A stretch of DNA of 64,000 bases from Ganoderma boninense. Its lineage: Eukaryota; Basidiomycota; Agaricomycetes; Polyporales; Polyporaceae. Every line of letters begins with the position of its first letter. Position 1 is the stretch's first letter. A program made the translations under genes and the position numbers. The stretch is taken from the NCBI GenBank assembly GCA_002900995.3, contig CM035312.1:2033275-2097274 (forward strand). The letters are read 5' to 3'. This document shows, one piece after another, positions 43,397-55,118 of this stretch. The notes below the pieces were generated by a model. It did no database searches and had not been told where the DNA came from. It saw only the letters and a list, made by a program, of their open reading frames with translations.

Positions 43397-45722
43397 TCCG
43401 TAGGTTTGGCCTACACGGTGTCTTGCATCGTAAGCTGACTGCTGTAGTCTCTGCCTAGGTCCACGCTCTGTTATGCCGTACTGTTCTCCTATGTTAATTC
43501 AGCGTTTTTGCTCCATTCTACCCAGTTATCATGACCTGGGCTCTCTAAAACCAAGTCGTTGGACGTCATCGCAACGCAGCAAAGCCTAGCCAGAAACACA
43601 CGAAGGCCCGTCCCTGATGGCTCGCCCAGTACGTGCAAAAAGATTAAGCAGCCGCCGCGGAACCTTCGTCTGTGAGAGGCCCCTCGTATTTGTCCTCGCT
43701 GGACTCAGTGAGTCTCCCGTAGTTTCGTAACGGTACCTTCCGCATTCCGTGCTTCTTATTTCACGTGTGAGGGCGTTTGATACGAACGTTACTTTTTCTG
43801 TGGGAAGTATGCGAGATTCGTCCTCAGTTCGAGGCGCTTCCCAGAACATTCTGCTACACCACCCACGTCAGCGACGACCAAAGTCTTTGTCTGCCCAGCG
43901 ATTCCGGCAGCTTCTGACCCTGGGCGCCGCTGCCAAAGTAACAGCGGTCACGACACAACCCTGACAGGACATGCATATGGCGTAGGTGATGGGACTAAAT
44001 TTTATCCTTCGCCCATTTTCCATGTACATACCCTCTGGGCCCTCCGGATTGTTCGGCTCGCTGGATTTCTGACGCGGTATATCAGGCGCGAGGATCGTGG
44101 ATGCCAGTGATTTCTCGTCAGTGCCACCTAACTGATTCCTCCCACATCGTCCATTGCAGGAAGGCGGGCGCAGCAATGGCGCAGTCAGCCTGCCACGCGC
44201 CCAAAACACCGCGTTCCCGACTCCACTGGAACCTACCATCAATTCGGGTGGCAAATCGCCGTAAGAACCTTACCTCCCGTCGGACTCGCTTGTCAACCCC
44301 TCAACCATTCCCTGCGAGCTGAACGCCATTGGACATACCATTTCTCCACGACCAAACCACGTAAGGCGCTTTTTAAGCTATTCTTCGGGTCCATGTCTCA
44401 CGATTCTAATCACCTCTTTTGGCCGGTGATGTCCCCACAGCGGATATCCAAGCCTGGTCAACGGCAGGCCTGTCCTATGTCTTATAAGCTCCATGATCCA
44501 GGTCGCGCAAGTTTTCCAGCACCGGTCATTAATCATTGCTCAGCGCGTTGTCCAACGATCCTCGTCAGGGATAGCGTCGTGGGTATACCCCGGCGAGGCT
44601 GCCGAGGTCCTCCGCCAATATTTCTCGTGAGTTTCTGAACCCTATGGTTCACATGTGCAGCAGGCTAGTTGAATATTTATTCCATAGACACCGGGAATAG
44701 CCGCAAGTTGTAACCTAGTGCCTGTGCAATCATGGCACCGAGACCCTTTGAGCGGTCGCCGGTCAGGGATCTTCCGATCGATTTACTTGTAAGTCGGTCT
44801 GTACTCACGTCATCGGAACAGACTCCCTCTATTAGGGCACCGAGAACGAGCCGTTCACAATGACAGCAATCAACGCGGCAAGGGAAAATGGGGCTCACCC
44901 GAATGGTCCGCACGGTGACTTAACATCTCGGATGCTTGCCCTCTCGATCTGTTGCTCACCGGTGTTAGCCCCTGGCGCCGGTCCATTTCCACGCAGCCCT
45001 GTTCCGCGATTCCTAACATACATCTGTTGCCGGAAAAGAACTGAAGAAGAGACTGAAGACCATGTTGTCGTAATTTGCCGCAACGCCGCGTACGAGGAGC
45101 CATCTGGTAGTCTGCTTGGCCTCCTGCCTTCTTCTCCGTATTACGACCGCAGCGTGCCTACTGCGTTACGCCTCGTATTCATTCAATTCTCGTTCAGGCT
45201 CAATCCACGGAACAGGGGTGCCTGTTGCTCTGGTCACGCCCCGTCTCCGTCCCCGGTCCCGATTCGGAAGAGAAGCAAAAGCGGACATTTACCGTGTCTT
45301 CCGCTGCTTTTGGGTAGTCCCTCTCCTGCGCACAGCGTCAACATACCAGAAACCTCCCCAAACTCGCCTAAAAGTGTATACTTAGACGAGACCCTGTCAC
45401 CGTGGGACGAAGCACTGCGCCTGCGCCTCCGTCGGCCACCACAAACACGCCTTCACACGCGCTTCGCACCCCTCCGAATACCACACAATGTCCCAACAGG
45501 TTCCTCCGAGCGTCGCTGTACGGCGTGGGCGGTACTCCAGAGTTCATTGCAGTATCCTGACTCCCAACATTTTCCACCTGCCGACGTCAATGCATGTCGC
45601 TGGCCCCAACGTAAGGCGCTCCCGCCACGCCCACATATACCGAAGCCTCCCCGTCCCGAAGATGAGCACACAACATACCATCGCTGCCTCCTGATTTGCA
45701 TCGCGTCAATCCCCATTTACAT
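43397..45722. other. 2.3-kb gene-poor region
   Basis: Contains long frames (for example 44860-45789 on the plus strand), but their residue content is Pro/Arg/Ser-rich without domains, and the downstream part is read in another frame by the next gene. No RNA gene was seen. Confidence 0.3.
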
Positions 45723-46355
45723 ATGTCCAAGGCATCCCCGTCCTCGCCATGCAGAATCTACGGTCGCTGGATCCGCCAGGAGACAATAGTCCCTCCGGAC
45801 CGCCTCACGCCCATCGTCGTGCACGTCTATGACATCCCCATCCCCCCGCCGCAACCCCTCGTCGTCGGCCTCCGCGTGCAGCTCATCGCGCTCTCCCCCG
45901 TCGCGTACCACACCCCGGGGCTCTCCGTCTCCGCACCCCGCTACGACACGTACGACCCGCAGATCGAGGGCGCGGTCGTCGCGCTCAAGTCGCTCGGCAA
46001 GTCCGTGGTCGAGTTCGTCATCAATAACGACCGTCCGGGCAAGGTCCAGTATGCGTACGTCGCGATGCAGTACGTCCCGGGGGTCACCGCGAAGATGGGG
46101 CTCTGGGAGACGACGTGCCACTGGATGTTCGCCCACGAGATGCGGGACTGCCGGCCGGTCCTCCTTGAGGCCAACGCGCAGATCAACGACAATCTGCCCC
46201 ACTCGCCGACTCCTCGCGCACAGTTCACGTACCCGAACCCTGAGCTGGGCGGGCGGGACACACTGGTGGTCGGCGTTAGGGTCGGGCAGGAGACTAGAGG
46301 CGGACCAAAGAAGCCTCGACCGCAGGACGGCCGGAGTAGCGGGTCAGATGGTTAG
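45723..46355 (+). CDS. Conserved-looking protein of unknown function
   Basis: A 210-residue frame with strong GC bias at third codon positions, starting MSKASPSSPCRIYGRWIRQE. It contains RLTPIVVHVYDIPIPPPQPL, LVVGLRVQLIALSPVAYHTP, DPQIEGAVVALKSLGKSVVE, VINNDRPGKVQYAYVAMQYV and CHWMFAHEMRDCRPVLLEAN, with a basic tail ending RSSGSDG. There is no signal peptide or membrane segment. Alternating hydrophobic strands suggest a beta-rich globular fold. I do not recognise a family. The ATG at 45723 is the best local start, but an upstream exon is possible because the frame remains open to 45696. Confidence 0.6.
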   Translation: MSKASPSSPCRIYGRWIRQETIVPPDRLTPIVVHVYDIPIPPPQPLVVGLRVQLIALSPVAYHTPGLSVSAPRYDTYDPQIEGAVVALKSLGKSVVEFVINNDRPGKVQYAYVAMQYVPGVTAKMGLWETTCHWMFAHEMRDCRPVLLEANAQINDNLPHSPTPRAQFTYPNPELGGRDTLVVGVRVGQETRGGPKKPRPQDGRSSGSDG

Positions 46356-46561
46356 AATACACCTCGGACATTGACGTGGGCAGTTGGGCAGCAAAGATAA
46401 ATATAGAGTTTCTTTGTACGAGGGCAAGTGGATTAACAAAGTCTGTAAAATACGTCAACGCACTACAACGCTTTACCATCCGGACTGACATTCCATGGTG
46501 GACACGAGTGTTTCGACAACCATCGTGCCAATACACTCCAACCGATAGTAAAGATGCTTGA

Positions 46562-48846
46562 TCAGAACAGCTCCTCCTCTTCCGGCTTCCAGTTCTTGGC
46601 CTGGTCCCAATAGCCCGCAAGCTTCTGGCCAAGCGCCTCCTTCGCCAACCCATCGGTCGGACAGCTCTTCGGCTTGAAGTTGCTGAAGGCCCGGTCCCGC
46701 AGCTGTCCCTCCCAAACCAGCCAACACTCGTTGTCATCGAGTGAGACCTGACCATCCGCATCATCGGCTGCAACAGCCTTTCCTTTCCCCTTACCATTGC
46801 CCTCAGCGCCATCAGCATCTTCGTCCTCAGCGAGCTCGACTTCCTCGTCCCCGCGTTCACGGGCCGCCTCGGTCCACGCGATACGGTGAAGCATAAGGCG
46901 CTTGTACTGGCGGATGGGCTTGGCAGCACCCTCGACGTAGACCATGCTGAAGCCGGGGTTGAAGATGCACACGCCGGTCAAATTCATCTGCTCGGCGTTC
47001 TTGCGCACCTTGAAGCGGTGCGCTGGGTCGGAGAGCGTTTTCACCCTATCGCAGCATCGCATCACAACACTGAGGGTGAGAACGGGCGGGTTTTACGTAC
47101 TTGAAGACAGCACCGTAGATACCCTTCTTCTCTTCTTCGATCTTCTTGTTCTCCACCTTTTCGCGCCGCTGTTCGTCCGTGAGTTTGCGCTCGGCGTTTG
47201 CCTTCTCGTGCTGATGCTTGCGCATGGCGACTTCTCGTCGAACCCGGGCCTCGACACGCGTCGGGTCTTGCACCGCATCCGAGGTCAAAACCTTCATCAG
47301 GTTCGCGAGACGGACTAGAATGCAGCGAGTATTCAGTGCATGAATGCGGACAGTTGACATGCACATACCCTTAGGAGCATCGGGAGGAATAAGACCCATG
47401 CGGATGCGGTCGCGTTTGTCTTGCAACTCCGCTTGCCGCCTTTGTTTCCGCATCTTCTTTTGCTCCTTCTTCGTAAGCTTCAGCGGCTTGAAGTTAGGTT
47501 TGTTCTTGTCGCCAGGCGCAGGGATGGGGATGGGGTGCTGAACATAGAGGGTGATGGGAGAATCGGCGTTCCGGATATTCAGATTCGCCATACCATCCTC
47601 CAGGTCATTGTACGACTTGTTGGGTAACAGCGCCGCATCCCACCATTCCGCTTCCGGCGGTGCATCCCTCTGTAGTCGCCAGATAAGCTCAATATCTCTT
47701 CTGTGACGAGACGGGCAAGGAAGGCCGCGCACCTTAATGTTTTTCTCTAGGGTCTCAAACTCGGAGTCTAGACCAGCTTTCTTGGCACTCTCGGCGATAC
47801 GTTGTTTGAGCTGCTCAAGCTGCGCCTCCTGCCTGACCTGGTTCGCGATCTGAACATACTTGCCCTTGGGATTGAACCGGAACTGTCGCCCAACGCGCTC
47901 CTTCGGTGCACCCTCGAACCCACTGTCGGCAACGGGCGCAGCCGCTGCGGACGCGTAAGGGTTGGCCTTGGCCTCCATTGGAGCGATGGGAGTCGGGACC
48001 GGCGGCGGAGTAGGCGCATTCCGAACGTTGGCTTTGATGGACGCGAACTTCGGCTGCATGGGTTTGTAGCGGTCCTTCTTTGACTGAGGAAGCGCGGGAG
48101 TGTTGTCGAGCAAGAGAGGATGAGCAGCCATCTTGAGGCCAGCACCCTGTTGTGCGGGCTCTGGCACCGGGACATTGGTGTTCTTCTTCTTTCCGGCTTG
48201 TGGGACGGACTGTTGAGTGGCGCATCTCAGTACAATTCGCGTATGATCACGGCTAGCCACCACGCACCATGTACGGATTATCCTTGACAGCAAGCTTGCT
48301 CTGAGCATCGGCCACACGCCTTTTCGCTTCGGCAATACGACGGGCCATGTCGTCAGGAATGGGCGGGGAAGGCGAAGCTGCTGCGGACGCTGAAGCTGAG
48401 GCAGATTTCGATGCGGCGGTAGAGGCGGCGGAGGGCGTAGGGGCTGCAGAAGGAGTGGCAGGTGCGCTTTTCTTCATGGCAGCGATTTTGGCGGCGATTT
48501 CAGCCCTCTTCTGGGCGATGAGGGCGTCCGCCGACATCTGTCGTCATACAATGGTTGGGATGGGATGGGATACGTGAAATGTTGCAAAGTACTCACCGCC
48601 GAACCTGAAGGTGAACCGTTGGAAAGAGTCTGAACGGGCACAAAAGGGTTATAGAGCAAGTTCAAAGCATGGTAAGAAGCATATTCACCTTCACGAAACA
48701 GGAGAATGGGACTCACAACATCGCTGCAACAGAGCCGACGTCATTAGACGACAGTGGACAACAAGGCAAGAATGTACATACCTTCTCGGTCTCTTTGCAG
48801 CACTAGCGTCGCCATTGCCTTCATAGCCACGTTTTCTATCGCTCAT
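46562..48846 (-). CDS. PRP3: U4/U6 small nuclear ribonucleoprotein Prp3
   Basis: Prp3 binds the U4/U6 duplex in the tri-snRNP and is needed for pre-mRNA splicing in the nucleus. The start exon (MSDRKRGYEGNGDASAAKRP) and several short exons lead to MSADALIAQKRAEIAAKIAA, a Pro/Ala linker, KERVGRQFRFNPKGKYVQIA, RDAPPEAEWWDAALLPNKSY, PLKLTKKEQKKMRKQRRQAE, RDRIRMGLIPPDAPK, LANLMKVLTSDAVQDPTRVE and EQRREKVENKKIEEEKKGIY. The C-terminal domain has RFKVRKNAEQMNLTGVCIFN, VYVEGAAKPIRQYKRLMLHR and a tail KPEEEELF. An acidic insert (ELAEDEDADG) splits the C-terminal domain, as in related fungi. The frame is intact. It diverges from DCP1 with 232 bp between start codons. Confidence 0.93.
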
Positions 48847-49078
48847 GAGGCTTGCCGTGGGGGAGGAGCGAACGCGAGGATGAGGGCGGGAGCAAGGACC
48901 GGAAGCGCATGTCGGCGGTCATATTCGAGTGAATTAGCGGCGCTAAGGGGGTTACACGGCGCTTAATGGGACTTATCGTGGGGTTGCCTCGTGAAAATTC
49001 AATTTGAGCAGTGGGCCACAGCCGACCGCCGGCTGCGTCTGCAGCACCTCCATTCCCCCACCCCCACCACCATCCACC

Positions 49079-51861
49079 ATGGCTCCTCGTCGATACCGCT
49101 CTGCTTCCAATGTACAAAACTCCCACAATCCCCCCGCACCCCCACAACGCACCTACACCCCTGCGACGAGCAATGCACAACAGCGACAGCTAGGCATGCT
49201 ACCTGCCGTCTACCAAAGCAATATGAAGGTTCTCCTTCGGCGGGAACCCTCCATCACAGCCATCATCGACCACTTCAGCCACGTATGCCTCTACCATCAT
49301 AATGGCCAGAAGTGGGAGAAACACGGGTATGAAGGAAGCATGTTCCTGTTCGAGAAGTACGTCGTGTCTAGCATCAGCGAAACGCTATCCCCAGACTTAG
49401 ACTAGATTGTAGGTCCACAACCCCGACATACGGATTCTACATCCTCAATCGCATGGGAACAGACGATTATGTTCGGCCCATCTATCCTGAAGACGACATG
49501 GAGATCATCGGGGATTATCTTATGTGTCGCTTCTTCCCCGACTTTACAAAGACCCGGCTCGAGATGGGCCTCCCGTACCCCATCCCCCAGGAACATCGGG
49601 CAGCGTTTGATATGGAAGTCATCAACCGCCTACCACCCGAAGAACGTGAGAAGGATCAAAGCAAGGAGAAGAAGGGTCGTTCGACCACTCTCGGTCTCTG
49701 GATGTTTGCCACAGATGCGCGAGAACCATTGAAGCAAGTCATGATGAGGTATGTGGTCACTTTACATGGTCCTTTACTGTTTTCTCTTCCCCGTTTATTG
49801 CATGTGGACGAGTTGCTTCGCCAATGTCTGCCAATGGCTCCACTCGGGCGCTTGTTCACCACGCCTCGAACCTACCCAACCTGAAAGTGAAATCTACAAT
49901 ATGTCCGAGATCAGATCAGATCCTTGCATGGATACATGTATCTGCCATATCATCGGAATGCTAATGATATCACCAAACCGTAAGCATGAGTGGCTGTACG
50001 GTGTAGGATTGGTGGGGCGAGTGAGACTCACAAGTTACTGGGGACTCGCAGAATCGACGGTTTGCATAGTACAGTTACTCTTCCACGTCCACATCTAGGC
50101 CCTCCTTCCATACCGTGTGATCGGGTGTTCACTCACAGAGGTTTTAGGCTACACTCGTACATCAAGCAAGACCTGCCCTATCCTGACGAGTACCGATATG
50201 GTCCCGGTCGTCCACCTCCTCCTAACCCTCACTTGCGTACAGTAAGCCGCGCATCGAGCCAAGTTACTCTAGGTACGAGCCGCATATTCAAATTGATTCC
50301 TTCTGACTTAGTTTGTAGGCGATTTTGGCGATCGCGCCCCCAGTACCGGGTCAGTAAATGGTGTTCGGGCAAGTCCTGTACCTAGAAGTGGGTCGGCAGC
50401 GGCGACTACACAGGCGGGCTCGGAGATAGACAAGCTCTTTGCTAAGCTTCTCACCCCATCACCGTCGATGAATGCCCCGCTTGCCAACGAAGTAGCGGAA
50501 TCTCAACCACAGAAGTCTATTCATGACTTGTTTGCGGGCCTCAGTGGAGGGAACAGCTCGGTCACTGAACACGTGCTTCCACCAGCACCCGCGCCTGCAC
50601 CAGTCCTCGAGCCTCCCCAACAGACTGGTATCCCCTTACTCAACTCCATCTTTGCCTCGGCCCTCCCGTCCGGTTCTTCCTCCGCTTCCATGGCCAAGCC
50701 CACGCAGCCCCTCCCTTCTCAGCCCGAGGAGATCGTTATCATGTCACCAAAACCCACATCCAGCGCCCTACCCCAAATCTTAAACCAGGACGTCATCTCG
50801 AGCCTTCTTGGCCTCAACTCTCGAGCGTCATCAGCCGCGCCAAGCTCTGCCGGATCGCGGAGGTCTGGCCAGCAACGATACGAAGGGGACAACGAGTTCA
50901 GCGAGGGCGACCAAACTTCTGATGGCGAGCCGGCTCGCAGGTACAACGTGTATTCCGGTGCTGGGTCGACGAATGGCGTCCCTACAGTGACTGTTCCGCA
51001 AACGCCCGAGTCGGACTCCGAAGGAGAGGCTGGACGGGCCGCCAGCGGCTCGCATCGCGTACCCGGGGATGTTACTCCTCGTCCCCCTGCTGGGGGCGTC
51101 AGACTTCCTCCGACGTCCCCGCCCCAGTTCCAACCCGCCGGAGTCCCCAATCCCTCGGTTAATGGCAAAGCACATGCAAACGGTGCTGCCGCCCCTTCTC
51201 CGGCCCCGACTAGCGCGCCAAGGCAGCGCACTCTCGTGCCTTTCGAGGCGAACTCAGATCTGTGGCCGTACCCCCGCGCGCCACTGGATGACCGTTCGTA
51301 CGAGAACGACGAGGTCGTGGAACTCGACTTCTCTGATACTCGCGCCCTGAGTGACCCCGCCATCTTCTCTACGCGGTTGAAGGAGAAGAAGGAGCGGAAG
51401 GGGAAGAAGAGTCGCAAGGAACGCGAGAAGGACAAGGAGCGCGAGCAGGCTGAGATTGAGAAGGGATGGGACCTCCCTACCCAGGCTCAGATCCAACCGC
51501 CCTACCAGGCTGCCGCTACAGGTCCCGTCGCAGAGGCTGCCAAACCGAAGGCAACTCAGGAGGGGAAGGGCGCTCCGGTAAACGGTTCTGTGGTGAACGG
51601 CGTCGCGGCGGGTCGTCCAGGTCAGAACGGAGCTATCAACGGTGTGGCTGCCAAGGAGGTCATTCTTGGAGCGCTGTTGACGAAAGTACCAGCGCAAACG
51701 AGCATCGGGAGGAACGACTTCGTGCGCGAGCTCCTCGGCCTCATTCACGTGAGTACTAGCTTCTCTTCGATGTTGACCAACGTCCGCTGAGCCATGCTTT
51801 GCAGACGGATTCCCAGTTCGTTGATCGACTTTACCAAGATTATATCTCGCGCTCCGCGTGA
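49079..51861 (+). CDS. DCP1: mRNA-decapping enzyme subunit Dcp1
   Basis: Dcp1 is the EVH1-domain activator of the Dcp2 decapping enzyme in 5'-3' mRNA decay, acting in the cytoplasm and P-bodies. Five exons (49079-49356, 49413-49748, 50148-50236, 50319-51748, 51805-51861) give 729 residues. The EVH1 domain shows MKVLLRREPSITAIIDHFSH, CLYHHNGQKWEKHGYEGSMF, FYILNRMGTDDYVRPIYPED and TTLGLWMFATDAREPLKQVM. YIKQDLPYPDEYRYGPGRPP follows. A long disordered Ser/Pro region with SGLSGGNSSV-like motifs ends in a helical Lys/Glu segment and a C-terminal AKEVILGALLTKVPAQTSIG, resembling the Dcp1 trimerisation tail. The 399-nt second intron is long for this genome. The third donor is placed at 50237 because only it keeps frame. 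Confidence 0.9.
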
Positions 51862-52818
51862 GGTTCACTCACGTTCCTTGTTGATCATTAACACCGCCCT
51901 TGGTATTGGTAGATGACCACTTGCTTTATCCTTTAGTCTATCGCAGCTCAGCGCATCCATCCGCTCTCTATCCACCCGCGAACACTCTCCCTTCATCTCA
52001 TCCATCGCCTACGCACACACATCTACCTCCCATATCCGCATTCGCATCCGCATTCAGCCCCACACCCCTCCGACCATCTTGTTGTATCACCATTCCTCGC
52101 ACCTCGTGATGTTTTGCGCGCTCGTTACACCGTGTTGCATGGCGCCATTCTGTCGTTTTATCGCATTGCTATGAGATAGTGGTGTGTTCTTCGCTACCCT
52201 GGGCACTAGTTATGCGTGTGTCTGCTTGGACAACCAGATCAGGAAGTAGCTTCTGTTTTCAACAGATACAAATAATGCACAGCCACATACTCAACGCCGT
52301 GGCTACGCCGCCGGCGCGTCAGATCATGTCGATCAACATCCATGGCGTTTAGCGTTAGCTATCTCATCCATTTTATGGCTCTCAGATGAGTCTTAGGTAC
52401 ACCACAGCCACTACAATGCTAACAGTGGACCTCGCACGGGATGACCCTGGTTGGTAAGTCTTAGCCAAAATAAAGGGAAGAAGTTTCATCTATCTCGCCA
52501 AAGTACATATCCTCTCAATTCAATTACCTTACTTTCGTGGTAAAAGTTTTGCATCTCAAATGTTGTTTGCCGCATGGAGAGTGACAGTGGCACGAGCCAA
52601 CCGCACTCGCTGGTGAGTCGGCGAAATAGCAGAGGTGACCAATACATTGAACATAGCAAGAGTATGTTTGTGTGATGTTACAGTAGACGCTTCCATGGTA
52701 GAATCATTACCCTTGACCAGTCCGAGATCCAACAATACAACAGAGTACAGAGCATGACGTCCGAACAAAAGCTAAGCGCAAACATACAGTGGTCGTTGCA
52801 CCTGGCCAGTTCCACGCA
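51862..52818. other. Spacer after DCP1
   Basis: Holds the DCP1 3' UTR and the 3' end of the next convergent gene. No other gene or RNA is seen. Confidence 0.35.
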
Positions 52819-53438
52819 CTATTCCTTGTCCCCTCCCTGTGCCTTTCGAATAAGTCGCTTGGATCGTCTCACCGGCTCCACAGGTGTGGTCGGTGGGGCA
52901 TCTCGCTTTCGCTTGAGGGGGCGAGGCGGGGGAAGGCGACTCGGAACCACGTTCTCTTTCTCCGCCAGCTCCCCAAATGCATTCCACCCCTCCTTCATCC
53001 TCTTTTGCATGAAGCTCAGCTTGCATGCCAACTCCTCGCAGTTGAGAGCGTGGGACATCACCACGGGTGGGGGTGGCGAGTCCACCGAAGTGGTCGTTGG
53101 TGCTGGGTCCTCTTGATCGGTTTGTACACCACTGAGGGACGACAAGTTGAGATTATGAATGCTCGCGAAGTAGGCAGAACGAACACGCACCTGTTTTCGT
53201 ACGTTACCAATTCCTCACTATCTGTCTGTACACTGGCGTCGATTTTGAGTTTCTGGACTTTGCATGCGCATGGGCCGGTGGAGGGGCCGGTGGTTGGATC
53301 GAGGGAGGAGGGGCCTGATGTACCCCGGTCGACGGACTCGGAGTTATACCCCGCAATTGTGTGGTTGTGTGCCATGTAGAGCTTTCTCCTCCATTTAAGG
53401 GGAAGGTTGCTAGTGATAGACGAGGGTGCCGAGGTCAT
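52819..53438 (-). CDS. Small nuclear-looking protein with duplicated VQTD motif
   Basis: Two exons (53191-53438 and 52819-53131) join in phase 2 to 186 residues. The start reads MTSAPSSITSNLPLKWRRKL. The motif DASVQTDSEELVTYEN just before the intron is echoed by SGVQTDQEDPAP just after it. Then come a probable coiled-coil segment (NCEELACKLSFMQKRMKEGW, NAFGELAEKENVV) and a basic end PPRPLKRKRDAPPTTPVEP and RRSKRLIRKAQGG, a likely nuclear-localisation signal. No family is recognised. VQTD-type repeats often sit in disordered chromatin proteins, but that is only suggestive here. Confidence 0.6.
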
Positions 53439-54004
53439 GGCGTTGTGGTTCAGTGGAGTGGAGAGTGGAAGGAAGATGCAATGTCTCGTGGCGCTTATTG
53501 CCCAGATCGGGAACCTGCCTTAAATATCGGAACACCGGGTCGGCGCGCCTGCCTCATGGTGGACAATCTCCATGAATTCAAAGCAAAAACCTGATTGAAG
53601 CCCCACCAGTCGCAGTTCTATCACTTATTGGGGAGGGTATGGGCTATTATGGCGGTAATGTAGAGCTGCGAAGAAGCTCCCCGAGACCATGTCGCTAGCG
53701 GCATGAGAAGCTGCTAAACATTGATAATAGAGCAGCGAATTGCAAACAAGACCCTTAGGACAAGTTCTTTTAGTCACAGGTACTGAGCGACAGGGAAATT
53801 GAGTCTTGGGGTGGCGACTGATATGGACGTCTCTGAGTTGACTTGCACGAAATCTTTTGCTCAGTTGTGCGAGCCGGGGCTGACTGTCTTGCATGTATCA
53901 CCGGAACTCTTTGACAGGAATAGAAAGCTTGACGAACATCTACCGTATCAGTTGGTATGTTTGTCGTCTTGCCTTAGAAAACAAACACGTACAATAAAAG
54001 TAAG
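53439..54004. other. Gene-free stretch upstream of the tRNA
   Basis: Only short frames with AT-rich composition. Nothing supportable. Confidence 0.3.
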
Positions 54005-54087
54005 CTCTCTGTCTGGGAGTCGAACCCCGCTTTCGCGCGATCAAGTGGATTGACAGGCGCGTGTACTAACCGATATACTAACAGAGA
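54005..54087 (-). tRNA. trnD(GUC): tRNA-Asp(GUC) with an 11-nt intron
   Basis: On the minus strand the acceptor stem TCTCTGT (54087-54081) pairs perfectly with ACAGAGA (54012-54006), with G73 at 54005. The D arm is GTATATCGGTTAGTAC. The anticodon stem CGCGC/GCGCG is perfect. The loop reads C-T-GTC-A, so the anticodon is GUC at 54054-54052. An 11-nt intron (54050-54040) sits after position 37, the canonical site for eukaryotic nuclear tRNA introns. The T loop is TTCGACT with one G-A mismatch in the stem. The sequence follows the usual fungal tRNA-Asp pattern (TAGTATA...GGTTAGTA). No CCA is encoded, as expected. Confidence 0.9.
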
Positions 54088-54788
54088 TGTTAACTGGCAT
54101 GTTGCACGACTTCATGGCGCGAAGTTTTACACTACCATGTGCGAAGGACATCTGTACTTATTGGCAGTGCCACCGTGACGTAGTAAGTAAGTTCAACTTC
54201 TTACCTCAGGCGGGCAATGGCAGCATCCCAGTTATTGGTTTGTGAAATGTCTCATGTAAGATCCTGGTAGTAGAGCGTGCCCTACCAGCTACTTATCCCT
54301 GAGTCTGCACTAGAACGAAGAGAGCGCTCGGAGACAGCCTCAAGAGACTCGACACGAACTTCAAGCATGGATCTGCGACCATATACCGAGAAGGCTGGGT
54401 GATAATCAGTGCTCTCCAACTTGCACCACCCGTTGCGAGCGTAAGTTATTGATCTTATTCCATGCCTGAACGACAAACGATGTAATTCATCACGGATTCG
54501 CAGCGATATGCAAACTGCGGCTCGTCGCGGCAAGTACAAAACATATATGTATGTGACTAGGTGGTGTCGGGTATAAGTAGTAGCAAGGGATAGCGAGACA
54601 ATCAGACATCGTAATGAAAGCAAATGGAACGCATATCGATACAACAATGTGGGGATAGCCAAGGAAAACGGGACTGTCATGTGTGGGCGGGGATCGAGAG
54701 GCGTGTACGCTGTATTGAAGATCAGATATCGAAGGGCGGAAACGCAACCCCGAGAGACACGTACCGTTCGAGCCCGAGATGTGGAAGT
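54088..54788. other. Spacer between tRNA-Asp and the next gene
   Basis: No coding exon or RNA gene supported. Confidence 0.3.
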
Positions 54789-55118
54789 CTAGAATACTAA
54801 CTCGTCGTAGGCCGTGATGCGTAGAGTTGAGGTCAGAGAAGAGACCGGGAAGGTCGGGAATGCTTCGGCCGCCCCGTCAAACTCTCCTCGCAGGATGAGG
54901 CTTGCATACTCGTTGTTGGCACTGTTGCTCTCATCGACGGCCTCCCACATGAGGGTGAGCGCAGACCTTGCGGGACTGCGGCCAAGGGGCATGGAGGAAG
55001 ACTCCCCCTCGAAAATTTCATTCTCGTCAAGGGCAGTAGTGTCGCGCGCGACGGCGGCGACTGTCGGTGCGGTGGGTGGAAGGACTTGGGTGTTTGCTGT
55101 AGTCGTAGTGGTAGCCAT
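54789..55118 (-). CDS. Small acidic protein of unknown function
   Basis: An intronless frame of 109 residues begins MATTTTTANTQVLPPTAPTV and continues RDTTALDENEIFEGESSSMP, SALTLMWEAVDESNSANNEY and ASLILRGEFDGAAEAFPTF. It looks like a disordered N-terminus followed by one or two helices. The Met at 55118 is preferred over 55157 because the preceding codons are Leu/Ser-rich and unlike the rest. No family is recognised. Third-position GC bias supports coding. Confidence 0.5.
   Translation of the reverse strand: MATTTTTANTQVLPPTAPTVAAVARDTTALDENEIFEGESSSMPLGRSPARSALTLMWEAVDESNSANNEYASLILRGEFDGAAEAFPTFPVSSLTSTLRITAYDELVF

Noticed and set aside
44860..45789. 309-codon plus-strand frame
   Set aside because: No domain, biased Pro/Arg/Ser content, and its 3' part is out of frame with the better-supported gene at 45723-46355.
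45829..46374. Ser/Arg-rich frame over the 45723-46355 gene
   Set aside because: Typical +1 shadow of a GC3-rich coding frame.
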